Source: Spirochaetaceae bacterium (GTDB lineage: Bacteria > Spirochaetota > Spirochaetia > B11-G9). From it: a DNA stretch of 14,967 bases. A program made the position numbers and the translations under genes. The first letter of the stretch is position 1. Each line of letters starts with the position of its first letter. Below the pieces are notes generated by a model that worked only from the letters and a program-made list of their open reading frames with translations, was not told the DNA's origin and made no database searches. Shown here one piece after another: positions 5,601 through 13,743 of the stretch. The stretch lies in NCBI GenBank assembly GCA_030600745.1, contig JAUVLL010000032.1:1-14967 (forward strand), in the 5' to 3' direction.

Positions 5601-7322
5601 ATGAGGTTAAGCAGCGCATTTCTAAAAACAATGAAGGAAGTTCCTAAAGAGGCTCAGGTTGTAAGCCATCAGCTTATGTTCAGAGCAGGGATGATCCAGA
5701 AGCTTGCCAGTGGAATATATAACTACCTGCCTATGGCCCTGCGAAGCCTGCGGAAAATTGAAGCAATAATAAGGGAAGAACTCGAAAAAAAGGGCTGCCA
5801 GGAAGTCTTAATGCCTGTAGTACAGCCTGCAGAGCTATGGAAGGAAAGCGGCCGCTGGGAATACTACGGAGCAGAACTGCTTCGCTTTAAGGATAGAAAA
5901 GAGAGTGATTTCTGTCTTGGCCCAACCCATGAAGAAGTTATTACAGATATGGTCCGTAAAAATCTTAAAAGCTATAAACAGCTTCCCTGGAACCTCTATC
6001 AGATTCAGAGTAAATTCAGAGATGAAATTCGACCAAGATTCGGACTAATGCGGGGCAGAGAGTTTATAATGAAGGATGCCTACAGCTTCGATGAAAGTGT
6101 AGAGAAGTCCCTGGAAAACTACCAGTTGATGTTTGATGCATATACTGAAATTTTTAACAGATGCGGCTTGAAATTCAAAGCTGTTGATGCAGCAACCGGT
6201 GCTATTGGTGGAGATAAAAGTCATGAATTTCAGGTTCTTGCAGACTCCGGTGAGGATGGAATCCTCAGCTGCAGCCACTGTGGCTACGCGGCAAATGAAG
6301 AAAAAGCTGCTGTAAAGAAGGTAGAGTATAATCTGGACAGTGCAGAATTTGCCCCTATGGAAGAGGTCCATACACCGGGAAGGAAAAGTATAGAAGAGGT
6401 TTCTGATTTTCTTGATAAAGAACCGAGAGAATTGATTAAATCGATGATCTATACTATTGATGAAAAACCTGCACTCATCCTTGTTCCGGGGAACAAAGAG
6501 GTCAATGAGACAAAGATCCAGTCATTCTTTAATGCAAACATTGTAGCTCTTGCAAATGACGAGACAGTCGAAAAAATTACCGGCGCAGATCTGGGTTTTG
6601 CAGGCCCTATTGGTCTAAAGGAGAAAATATACATAGCAGCTGACTATAGGGTCGATGGAATTATGAATATGATATGCGGAGCAAACAGATCAGATTACCA
6701 TCTTACCGGCGTCAATATTGGAAGAGACTTTAAACCGGATGTTTATGGTGATTTTATTCATGCTTATGCTGAGGATGATTGTCCTGTTTGTGAAGCAGGG
6801 ACCCTTGAGGAACACCGGGGAATAGAGGTCGGTCAGGTTTTCTACCTCGGTACCAAGTACAGTGAAGCCATGAACTGTAATTTCCTTGACCGGAACGGTA
6901 AACAGACCCCGGCAGTCATGGGTTGTTACGGAATAGGCGTTGGAAGAACCCTGGCGGCGGCAATAGAACAGAACCATGACGAGGCAGGTATAATCTGGCC
7001 TATGGCAATTGCTCCCTACGAAGTTGTTATAATGCCCCTTCAGCTTAAGGATGAGAATGTTACAGATACAGCAGATACTCTTTACAAAGAGTTTCTGGAA
7101 GCCGGAATTGATGCTGCCATTGATGACCGAAATGAACGCCCTGGATTTAAGTTCAACGATGCGGACTTAATAGGTTATCCCGTGCAGATAATTATAGGGT
7201 CTAAAACCCTGGCAGAGGGAATGGTGGAAATCAAGATTCGGGCTACAGGTGAGAAAATGAAGATAAATGTTGCAGAAGTGCAGGAATGGATTGTTGACTT
7301 CAAGGCAGAAGCGTTGAAATAA
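5601..7322 (+). CDS. proS: Prolyl-tRNA synthetase (bacterial type)
   Basis: Class II aminoacyl-tRNA synthetase that charges tRNA-Pro; cytoplasmic. 573 aa, normal for the bacterial type with the editing insertion. Motif 1 region LMPVVQPAELW (70-80), motif 2 FRDEIRPRFGLMRGREFIMKDAYSF (139-163) and motif 3 GIGVGRTLAAA are all present. CxxC (Cys224/227) and DCPVC bracket the YbaK-like INS editing domain (about 230-400), which removes mischarged alanine. The anticodon-binding domain (APYEVVIMPLQ... DDRNERPGFKFNDADLIGYP) closes the protein. The start follows an AGGAG Shine-Dalgarno at 5590-5594. The repeat cluster lies directly upstream, so its promoter must lie in or before the repeats. It is followed by a strong terminator. 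Confidence 0.98.
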   Translation: MRLSSAFLKTMKEVPKEAQVVSHQLMFRAGMIQKLASGIYNYLPMALRSLRKIEAIIREELEKKGCQEVLMPVVQPAELWKESGRWEYYGAELLRFKDRKESDFCLGPTHEEVITDMVRKNLKSYKQLPWNLYQIQSKFRDEIRPRFGLMRGREFIMKDAYSFDESVEKSLENYQLMFDAYTEIFNRCGLKFKAVDAATGAIGGDKSHEFQVLADSGEDGILSCSHCGYAANEEKAAVKKVEYNLDSAEFAPMEEVHTPGRKSIEEVSDFLDKEPRELIKSMIYTIDEKPALILVPGNKEVNETKIQSFFNANIVALANDETVEKITGADLGFAGPIGLKEKIYIAADYRVDGIMNMICGANRSDYHLTGVNIGRDFKPDVYGDFIHAYAEDDCPVCEAGTLEEHRGIEVGQVFYLGTKYSEAMNCNFLDRNGKQTPAVMGCYGIGVGRTLAAAIEQNHDEAGIIWPMAIAPYEVVIMPLQLKDENVTDTADTLYKEFLEAGIDAAIDDRNERPGFKFNDADLIGYPVQIIIGSKTLAEGMVEIKIRATGEKMKINVAEVQEWIVDFKAEALK

Positions 7323-7347
7323 AAAGAATAATATTTCGTTTAAATAG

Positions 7348-7379
7348 AAAAACCGCAGGTGTTAAATGCTGCGGTTTTT
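7348..7379. terminator. Bidirectional rho-independent terminator between proS and the OMP gene
   Basis: Perfect 11-bp inverted repeat AAAAACCGCAG (7348-7358) and CTGCGGTTTTT (7369-7379) with a 10-nt loop, followed on the plus strand by GTTTT. The A-rich 5' arm gives a T-tract on the minus strand, so it can end both proS (stop 7322) and the convergent gene whose stop lies at 7409. Confidence 0.88.
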
Positions 7380-7408
7380 GTTTTCCATCAATCTCCAGGG
7401 TTTAAATC

Positions 7409-8416
7409 CTAGAAAGCTATCCTTGTATTTAAGCTTGCGCCCAGAGATGCGGTGTTTATGTTGTACATAGCGTTTAGATCCAGTTTCATGATAGACAGGT
7501 TAACTGACAGTCCGCCAAATGCTCTGAAAGCACCACCGGTGGAATCGGATGATACCAGAAAACCGTCTGCAGAAACATCGGGAGCATCATAACCGGCTGC
7601 ATCAAATGCAGCTTCGATTGCCGCAATCTCTGCTGCTGTTATTTCATGTCCATCATATAAAACAGATCCTGCAACACCACCTCCCGCTTTTGACCAACCG
7701 TATGCATATCCTAGTCCAGCATAAGGGGTAATAATTAACAAACTCTTACTAGCCTGTAGCTTGATATCAACTACATTACTCTGCATCTGAAATCTAGCGT
7801 TAGGATCTGTAAAGGTGAGTGTACCTAGACTTCCATCAATGGTTGATAAATCGATTAACTGCCCCATTCCTGTTGAAACAGCAGTTTCTACTCCGGCATT
7901 CAAATAATTATATCCTACACTTAAAGCAACAGCAGGAAGAAGCACATTCCCTTTGATTATCGGAGTACGAATATCAAATCCTGCAAGTGTATAATCCACT
8001 GCTACCGGACTGTCCTCTAAAAGCTCAGGGGGAATATAACCCAGTTTAATTCCTATATCAAAGGGTAAAATAAGGCCGCCTATTCTTCCGTCCACAGTAT
8101 ATGCCGGAAGCGGAACACCGAGAGTAGAATCCGTTATCTCTGACGGCAGATCAAAACCCATAGAATCTGCAAGATCAGTAAATGCTTCTTTTGGTATCAT
8201 AACAGCACCAACTGTCAAACCCACTCCAAAATGAGGAAGACTGCGTACTCTCGCATCAGACCAGTTAAGACCAATTGTAGATACAAAAGGTAAAGCACTG
8301 GAAACATCAGAAGAGAAGCCAGAGAAAGAATCCTGCATTGTTTCAATATCAACCTGAGCAAACGCTCCCGAAACACCAACTACAAGAATTATCATAATAA
8401 TAAAAAATCTTTTCAT
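7409..8416 (-). CDS. Exported protein, probable outer-membrane beta barrel
   Basis: 335 aa. Signal peptide MKRFFIIMIILVVGVSGAFA, cleavage probably before Gln21. The mature sequence has alternating hydrophobic/polar strands with Gly and Tyr (FGVGLTVGAVMI, FDIGIKLGYI, AVALSVGYNYL, ITPYAGLGYAYGW, AFGGLSVNLSIMKLDLNAMYNI) and ends in Phe (NTRIAF), the terminal aromatic expected of proteins inserted by the BAM complex. A region at about 250-285 (EITAAEIAAIEAAFDAAGYDAPD) is acidic and helical, likely a periplasmic or surface loop. GGAGG (8424-8428) sets the start ATG 8416. It is transcribed divergently from another exported barrel candidate. Function unknown. Confidence 0.8.
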   Translation of the reverse strand: MKRFFIIMIILVVGVSGAFAQVDIETMQDSFSGFSSDVSSALPFVSTIGLNWSDARVRSLPHFGVGLTVGAVMIPKEAFTDLADSMGFDLPSEITDSTLGVPLPAYTVDGRIGGLILPFDIGIKLGYIPPELLEDSPVAVDYTLAGFDIRTPIIKGNVLLPAVALSVGYNYLNAGVETAVSTGMGQLIDLSTIDGSLGTLTFTDPNARFQMQSNVVDIKLQASKSLLIITPYAGLGYAYGWSKAGGGVAGSVLYDGHEITAAEIAAIEAAFDAAGYDAPDVSADGFLVSSDSTGGAFRAFGGLSVNLSIMKLDLNAMYNINTASLGASLNTRIAF

Positions 8417-8584
8417 AGATATACCTCCAATTATGTATATACCTATAGCTTAGTACTTTGATCTCAAATAATCCAATATTTTTTATAAAAAAACCCTTAA
8501 TGATCAAAATACCCTGTGTAATTACGATAGACACTCGTATTTTCGTTACCACTGAAGTATTATAGAATTACAGGGAGGCTGTAT
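8417..8584. promoter_or_regulatory. Divergent promoter region between two exported-protein genes
   Basis: The 168-nt gap is the only space for promoters of both divergent genes. On the plus strand, a -10-like TATTAT (8558-8563) lies just before GGGAGG (8573-8578). On the minus strand, a -35-like TTGAGA (complement of 8462-8467) precedes TATAGGTATATAC upstream of GGAGGT. The -35 elements are weak, and no clear operator repeat is seen. Confidence 0.35.
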
Positions 8585-9670
8585 GTGAGAAGTTTTCACC
8601 GAACAAGACTGATTTTTTTCGTAACAGTGCTTCTTTCCCTCCTCTTTTCAGCCGGGGCGGCAGCTCAGAATCTTAAAGACCTGGCTGGAACCTGCCTCCC
8701 GGATATTTCCGTTTCAGGCAGCATTACAGTTATTCCTGTTGATTCATGGAGTTCAGGGAACTTTAATCAGCTCATGTCTGTTATAAACCCTTTTTCTCCG
8801 GGAGAAATTCAAAAGCTGGCAGATATTAAAATGGACTCGACAGCCACAACTATCTATGAAGGAGACCTGTGGTTTAAAAAGACCGGACTGTCAATGGGTC
8901 TCAAGATGAATGTAGATGACAATTTTATCGGTAAATTCAACCGCTTTATGGGGTATCTGGGCTATCACAATTATTCTATCCGGCTGCAAACCTCCCGGTT
9001 AAAAGGAACTCTTACCTGGGATCCGGATTATTTTGTTACAGATATGCCGAACAGATCTTCTTTTGACAACAGTTTTATAACAGTTGATCTCCTGTACTAC
9101 CCCCGGACAAAGACATCAGATTTTTACTACGGTATCGGCTACACATCCTATGAACTGCCTGTCCATCTGGAATGTTTAATACTTAATACAGAGAGTGAAA
9201 TTATTTACGGTAATCATGTCTATCAGCCGGATATGAAATTCTCAATCTATTCTCTCCTGTTTGGTTTCGACACATTACAGGCAGCATTTATGCAGGTGGA
9301 GTCACTAATGAACACCGGAGATGGATTCGGTCCGTGGATGGCCACCCAGGATCGTTTTGGAGTAGGTTTTTCCACAATTAGTGATGAAGCTCAGAACTGG
9401 ATTGAAAATGCCAATCCCGGCAGATATCTCTATGATAACAACCAGTTTACAATGATGGTTGACTACAACCTGACAGTAGGCGCCAGATGGATCGGAAATG
9501 CAGGCCCGATCCGTCTCGGGGCGGGCCTGGGCTACAATATCGGCGGGCAGACCGTCACTGCCGTATCCTCCTCATTCGGGCCAATTACACGAATGGACCA
9601 GGTAAGCGCATCACCGGACCTTTACCTGTTTCATCATGGGGTAATCTTCAAACTAAGTACCTCCTGGTAG
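8585..9670 (+). CDS. Exported protein, probable outer-membrane beta barrel
   Basis: 361 aa from a GTG start. An ATG two bases upstream (8583) is followed at once by TGA, so it cannot be used; GGGAGG (8573-8578) is 6 nt from GTG 8585, which fixes the start. Signal peptide RLIFFVTVLLSLLFSAGAAAQ, cleavage near residue 27. The mature protein is rich in Tyr, Gly and Phe and in amphipathic strands (YYGIGYTSYELPVHL, FTMMVDYNLTVGARW, IRLGAGLGYNIGG), and it ends in Trp (LSTSW), in line with an outer-membrane barrel. The final 'LSTSW' aromatic end and the divergent barrel neighbour suggest a related envelope role, though the two share no obvious similarity. No known family is recognised. Confidence 0.78.
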   Translation: MRSFHRTRLIFFVTVLLSLLFSAGAAAQNLKDLAGTCLPDISVSGSITVIPVDSWSSGNFNQLMSVINPFSPGEIQKLADIKMDSTATTIYEGDLWFKKTGLSMGLKMNVDDNFIGKFNRFMGYLGYHNYSIRLQTSRLKGTLTWDPDYFVTDMPNRSSFDNSFITVDLLYYPRTKTSDFYYGIGYTSYELPVHLECLILNTESEIIYGNHVYQPDMKFSIYSLLFGFDTLQAAFMQVESLMNTGDGFGPWMATQDRFGVGFSTISDEAQNWIENANPGRYLYDNNQFTMMVDYNLTVGARWIGNAGPIRLGAGLGYNIGGQTVTAVSSSFGPITRMDQVSASPDLYLFHHGVIFKLSTSW

Positions 9671-9742
9671 GGCATTATTTATAGACACCGTTAAAATTAT
9701 CCGGGTACCGTATTCTTTGCAGAGGCTTTTGCAAAAAACCTG

Positions 9743-9771
9743 TTGACAATATAGAAAACGAGTATCATTCT
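9743..9771 (+). promoter_or_regulatory. Candidate promoter 36 bp upstream of the metallophosphoesterase ATG
   Basis: A perfect -35 TTGACA (9743-9748) is present. A 17-nt spacer leads to CATTCT (9766-9771), a poor -10; TATCAT (9763-9768) is a better hexamer but only 14 nt away. Either places transcription start within a few bases of ATG 9779, and no Shine-Dalgarno is visible there, so a leaderless transcript is possible. Confidence 0.4.
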
Positions 9772-9778
9772 ATGGGCC

Positions 9779-10618
9779 ATGGATAATTTTGATAAATATT
9801 TTACAATCGGGCAGATAACAGATCTGCATGCAGGAAGAAAAATACCTTTTCCCTCTGGTGAAATGGATCTGTTTGAACGGCTGGTTAAAGCAGTTGATCA
9901 CCTGAATTCAATAGATCCTCCTTTGGACATGGTTGTTGTTTCCGGAGATCTTGCTAATCATGGAAAGGAAGAGGATTATTTAAGAGTTAAGTCTGAACTG
10001 AACAGGCTTAACTTCCCTTATTTTATTGTAATGGGCAATCATGATCAGAGAGAAACCCTTGTGAAAGTTTTCGGTGATCATCCTTACCTTGTTACCGATA
10101 ATGAGTTTATACAGTATACAATCGAGGACAAACCCATAAGAATAATTGCCCTGGATACCCTGGAACCCGGATCCCACCGTGGGTTGCTGTGTGAGTCAAG
10201 ATTAAAGTGGCTGGAAGAAAAACTATCTGAAGAGAAAGAGCGACCAACTCTTATCTTCATGCATCACCCCCCCTTCGATACCGGGATGCCCTATCCGGAC
10301 AATCTTGGAATGAACGGGAAAAAAGAATTTGGTAAAGTAATAAAGAAGCATACTCAAATTGAAGCAATCGCAAGCGGCCATACCCACAGAGATTCAGTCC
10401 TGCGCTGGAATGGAACAGTTGTATATGTAACACCCAGCTCGGCTTTCAGTTACGGTCTGGAATTCCACGATGTGGATGACCTTGATCCTCTAGATGAACC
10501 CCCTGCAGTCAGAATATTCCGCTGGGATGCTGAGGTAGGACTGGTTTCCCACTTAAGTTTTATTGGTAATTACGAATACGGAATAACCGAAGGTGTGCCG
10601 GAACCACCGAAGAATTAG
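9779..10618 (+). CDS. Metallophosphoesterase, CpdA/GpdQ-like (cyclic nucleotide or glycerophosphodiester type)
   Basis: 279 aa, class III-type calcineurin-like phosphodiesterase. Metal ligands by motif: TDLH (Asp15, His17), SGDL (Asp57), GNHD (Asn87, His88), MHHPP (His162/163) and GHTH (His201, His203). This set and the length fit the Icc/CpdA and GpdQ group, which hydrolyse 3',5'-cAMP or glycerophosphodiesters; I cannot tell which from sequence. No signal peptide, so cytoplasmic. Start choice: ATG 9779 is needed because the first metal motif begins at residue 14; the ATG at 9772 hits a stop after four codons. There is no Shine-Dalgarno, but a good -35 lies 31 bp upstream. It is a lone gene, with 173 nt before ctpA. 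The window holds a second, unrelated-looking metallophosphoesterase at its left end. Confidence 0.88.
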   Translation: MDNFDKYFTIGQITDLHAGRKIPFPSGEMDLFERLVKAVDHLNSIDPPLDMVVVSGDLANHGKEEDYLRVKSELNRLNFPYFIVMGNHDQRETLVKVFGDHPYLVTDNEFIQYTIEDKPIRIIALDTLEPGSHRGLLCESRLKWLEEKLSEEKERPTLIFMHHPPFDTGMPYPDNLGMNGKKEFGKVIKKHTQIEAIASGHTHRDSVLRWNGTVVYVTPSSAFSYGLEFHDVDDLDPLDEPPAVRIFRWDAEVGLVSHLSFIGNYEYGITEGVPEPPKN

Positions 10619-10791
10619 GATATTCCCCCCTTCCCGACACCTTTACTTTCACTTACGTTATTTATATACTTTTTTCTCATGAAAATAATGAATTAGAAGG
10701 TATATTTAACAAATACCCTGCCGGATAATCCCAAAAGTATGCCCTTTGACAACTATGGTGAGATCCGGAAGATAATTGGAGATTAATAACA

Positions 10792-12201
10792 ATGAAGAAT
10801 AAAGAGAGATTTTTCTGGATTATATTAAGTGCCGTTTTAATAGTTTTTTCGGGTGTTACATTTTTTGCTCCCGGTTTATGGGCGTATCAATCGAATTCAG
10901 AGACAAAAGACTACCTTTCCAGGTTTGAATACCTGTTTAATTTTTTAATAGAAAATTATGTGGATGAAGTACCGGTGGAAGTTCTGTACGAGGGAGCATT
11001 AAAAGGATTGTTTGAGTCTCTCGATGATGACTATTCGTACTATCTGACTGCAGATGATATGGAGGATATGAACGATACAACAACAGGCCGTTTCGGAGGT
11101 GTGGGTCTGTACATATCAAAACCTGCTCCCGGAAAGACTCTGAAAGATCCTTTGGATCGTTTTGTCAATGTTGTATCTCCTATTGAAGATACTCCTGCCT
11201 ATAGGGCCGGAGTTCATGCAGGAGATTATATAACACATATTGAGGGTGAAGAAGTTTTTGATCTAACGATTGATGATGTTGTAGACAAGCTTCGGGGAAC
11301 TCCCGGCACTGATGTCATTGTTACTATTCTGAGGGGAAAGGAAATTGAGTTTGATATTACCCTTACAAGAGCAATTATAGAAATTCCAACTGTCAAAGAG
11401 GCTATGCTGCCTGGAAATATCGGTTACCTCAGGATTATTCAATTTACTCCATTCACAGATGACCGGGTAAAAGAGGCTATTCGCTATTTTGAAAGTCATT
11501 CCTACACATCTTTAATAATTGATGTAAGAGGGAACCCGGGAGGGCTTCTTGATTCTGTAGCAGAAATAGGGGATTTTTTCCTCTCCAGCGGCCCAATCGT
11601 AACAACAAAGTCGAGGATTAGAAGTGAAAATGAGGTTTTTATGTCAACCAGATCAATTCTTGTTCCTGCTGATATGCCCATAGCTGTTCTTATAGATAAA
11701 GGTTCCGCTTCAGCTTCGGAAATACTTGCAGGTGCTCTTAAAGATACAGGCAGGGGCACGCTTATAGGGGAAACAACCTTTGGGAAAGGATCTGTTCAGA
11801 AGGTGATGTCGTTTCATGACGGCGGGCTTAAACTTACCATTGCAAGATACTACACTCCGGCAGATATCAATATCGATATGATAGGCATAGAACCTGATCG
11901 TGAAGTGAAAGAGAAGGAACTAAGTGATGAAGAGACAGAGTCTCTTGGCAGAATATTAAAGGAAAATCTGATTTCTGATTTTATTGAAAGTCATCCGGAT
12001 GCGAATAATAATGCTCAAAATAGTTTTATCCGGAAGCTTCACCATGATGGTATTGTTCTTGAAGACAGGATAATTGAGAAACTGATTAGAAATGAATACA
12101 ACAGAAATTTGGATATACCGCCTGTTTTTGATCTGGATTTTGATATTATACTCCAGGAAGCTGTAAGAATGATGAAAGCCGGGGAGATCCGGGTAAAATG
12201 A
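10792..12201 (+). CDS. ctpA: C-terminal processing serine protease (S41 family, CtpA/CtpB-like)
   Basis: 469 aa. An N-terminal hydrophobic segment (residues 8-29, signal anchor or signal peptide) puts the protease in the periplasm. A short helical domain with DDDYSYYLTADDMEDM follows, then a PDZ domain (about 100-190, with YRAGVHAGDYITHIEG and KLRGTPGTDVIVTILR), then the S41 catalytic core (about 200-380). GSASASE (304-310) and GKGSVQ (331-336) give the Ser/Lys dyad: Ser307 and Lys332, spaced 25 apart as in Prc and CtpB. The PDZ domain gates access to the dyad; such proteases trim C-termini of envelope proteins or act in regulated proteolysis. A Shine-Dalgarno GGAG (10778-10781) precedes the ATG at a longer than usual distance. 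It appears to head an operon with rsmE and the WecG-like gene. Confidence 0.93.
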   Translation: MKNKERFFWIILSAVLIVFSGVTFFAPGLWAYQSNSETKDYLSRFEYLFNFLIENYVDEVPVEVLYEGALKGLFESLDDDYSYYLTADDMEDMNDTTTGRFGGVGLYISKPAPGKTLKDPLDRFVNVVSPIEDTPAYRAGVHAGDYITHIEGEEVFDLTIDDVVDKLRGTPGTDVIVTILRGKEIEFDITLTRAIIEIPTVKEAMLPGNIGYLRIIQFTPFTDDRVKEAIRYFESHSYTSLIIDVRGNPGGLLDSVAEIGDFFLSSGPIVTTKSRIRSENEVFMSTRSILVPADMPIAVLIDKGSASASEILAGALKDTGRGTLIGETTFGKGSVQKVMSFHDGGLKLTIARYYTPADINIDMIGIEPDREVKEKELSDEETESLGRILKENLISDFIESHPDANNNAQNSFIRKLHHDGIVLEDRIIEKLIRNEYNRNLDIPPVFDLDFDIILQEAVRMMKAGEIRVK

Positions 12202-12244
12202 TAGCAGAACTATTTAACAGGACTGTTCGGGTGTCTGTTTAGAA

Positions 12245-13006
12245 ATGCGTCTTTTTCTAATACCTGAATCATATAATGGTGGTAAACAGCTTGAACTAAC
12301 GGGTAATGACTATCATTATCTGATAAGAGTATTGAGATATAAAAAAGGGGCTGAATTTCCAGGCAGAGACAGGAAGGGTAATTTTTTTGATTTATCAGTC
12401 ATGAGTATTTCCGATAACCAATGTATACTTGGAGTAGAAGAATCTACGATGGGTCAACCGGAACTACCGGAAATAATTCTTTATCAATGTGTCTGTAAGG
12501 GTAAAAAAATGGATCAGATTATTCGTCAGGTTACTGAGACCGGAGTTTATAGTATAATTCCAGTTGTAAGTGACTTTTCTGTTTCTAAAATGGATACAGA
12601 AAAACCCGGAAAGATCGACCGGTGGCATAAAATTATTAGAGAAGCTATTCAACAGAGCGGTTCAAGAATAAATACACAGATAGGTGCTCCTGTAACAATT
12701 GACAAACTTGCCGAAATTGATGAATCTGCTTCCAGTAAAGGAAAAATTGGATTGTTTTTTCATCAGGAAGCACTTGATAATAGTACTCTTCATGGATATC
12801 TTGGATCAAACCCTGAGAAAATTCATCTGGTCATAGGTCCTGAGGGTGGATTATCAGATAGAGAGATAGCAATTCTTTATGATAAGAATTATAAATCTGT
12901 TTATTTAAAGACAAATATTCTAAGAGCTGAAACAGCGGCACTGTATGCAGTGAGTACAGTACAAACACTTCTTCGGGAGAGTAAAAATTGGGTATTAAAA
13001 GTTTAG
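12245..13006 (+). CDS. rsmE: 16S rRNA m3U1498 methyltransferase RsmE
   Basis: SPOUT-class methyltransferase that uses S-adenosylmethionine to methylate N3 of U1498 in helix 44 of 16S rRNA. 253 aa, normal length. The N-terminal PUA-like domain (residues 1-65) has the usual MRLFLIPESY and YHYLIRVLR blocks. The trefoil-knot core shows REAIQQSGSR (132-141), IHLVIGPEGGLSDREI (193-208) and LKTNILRAETAALYA (221-235), the SAM-binding loops. The family ERS motif is replaced by SDFS (residues 109-112), a mild deviation. No clear Shine-Dalgarno before ATG 12245; 43 nt after ctpA it is probably translated in a run-on transcript. The 3' end overlaps the next gene by 19 bp. Confidence 0.95.
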   Translation: MRLFLIPESYNGGKQLELTGNDYHYLIRVLRYKKGAEFPGRDRKGNFFDLSVMSISDNQCILGVEESTMGQPELPEIILYQCVCKGKKMDQIIRQVTETGVYSIIPVVSDFSVSKMDTEKPGKIDRWHKIIREAIQQSGSRINTQIGAPVTIDKLAEIDESASSKGKIGLFFHQEALDNSTLHGYLGSNPEKIHLVIGPEGGLSDREIAILYDKNYKSVYLKTNILRAETAALYAVSTVQTLLRESKNWVLKV

Positions 13007-13743
13007 GTGGTCGAAAAAGGATATTCATTTTGAATGTTCCCGTTGATGTGGTTCCGGAAGATTCTCTTGAAGATATTGTTAACGATTTACTTCTGGATAA
13101 GGGAAAGCATCAAATTATATTCCTTTCATTGAGGGGTCTTCTTAAAGCAAGAGGGAACAGCCAATTTGCTGATACTGTTCGAAAGGCCAGTCTGGTAATA
13201 CCGATATCAAAAAGAATTGTACGGGGAGCTAAGTTTCTGGGAAAACATATTCCTGTTCGGTACATGCCTTTTGATTTTTCAATTAAACTACTGGGCATAC
13301 TTGAAAATCAGAATCATAGTCTGTACCTGGCTGGTTCAAAACCTACAGAGCTCAAGATTACTTCCACTAACCTACGTGATTCATTTCCAGGTCTTGGTAT
13401 TGTCGGCCGATATGCCGGTTTCTATAGGAAGGAAGTAGAAAAAGATATGGTTCTGGCTATAAAAAAAGCATCTCCTTCACTTCTTTTCGTGGGAAACGGT
13501 GTTCCGGAGAGAAGCAACTGGCTTTCTAAAAACATGAAAAACTTCAATCCCGGCTTATTTTTGTGGTGCGGCAGTTGTTTTGATATTTTTTCCGGAAAGA
13601 AAAAAAAGATATCTAAAAAAAGCTGGGAAAGTGGAAGTTTTGCTTTCTGGGAACTTATTAGAAAACCATGGAAGATTATAATGGTATTCCCGCATCTGTA
13701 CTATTTACTTCTGCTTCTGATTTATAGGATAAGGAAGATTTAA
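12988..13743 (+). CDS. WecG/TagA/CpsF-like (GT26) glycosyltransferase homologue, divergent
   Basis: 251 aa from a TTG start that overlaps rsmE by 19 bp; GGGAGA (12975-12980) lies 7 nt before it. A TTG at 13030 after AAGG is the alternative. The GT26 layout is visible: ILNVPVDVV (14-22), a Rossmann-like SLYLAGSKP (111-119), FPGLGIVGRYAGFY (133-146), LLFVGNGVPERSNW (165-178) and WCGSCFDIFSGK (193-204). In GT26 enzymes the region near residue 70 reads PDG and the later loops GxPKQE and GVGGxFD; here they are PIS, GVPERS and WCGSCFD, so the general-base Asp seems lost. The basic, hydrophobic C-terminus (residues 221-251) could be a membrane-association tail. Canonical members add UDP-ManNAc(A) to lipid carriers; this one may have changed activity. 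Confidence 0.7.
   Translation: MGIKSLGGRKRIFILNVPVDVVPEDSLEDIVNDLLLDKGKHQIIFLSLRGLLKARGNSQFADTVRKASLVIPISKRIVRGAKFLGKHIPVRYMPFDFSIKLLGILENQNHSLYLAGSKPTELKITSTNLRDSFPGLGIVGRYAGFYRKEVEKDMVLAIKKASPSLLFVGNGVPERSNWLSKNMKNFNPGLFLWCGSCFDIFSGKKKKISKKSWESGSFAFWELIRKPWKIIMVFPHLYYLLLLLIYRIRKI

Noticed and set aside
10677..10697. Small frame starting ATG before ctpA
   Set aside because: It stops after five codons and has no supporting signals.
10746..10776. TTGACA-N19-GATAAT promoter just before ctpA
   Set aside because: The hexamers look good, but the spacer is long and the start would fall past the likely GGAG ribosome site (10778-10781), so it is left out as a feature.
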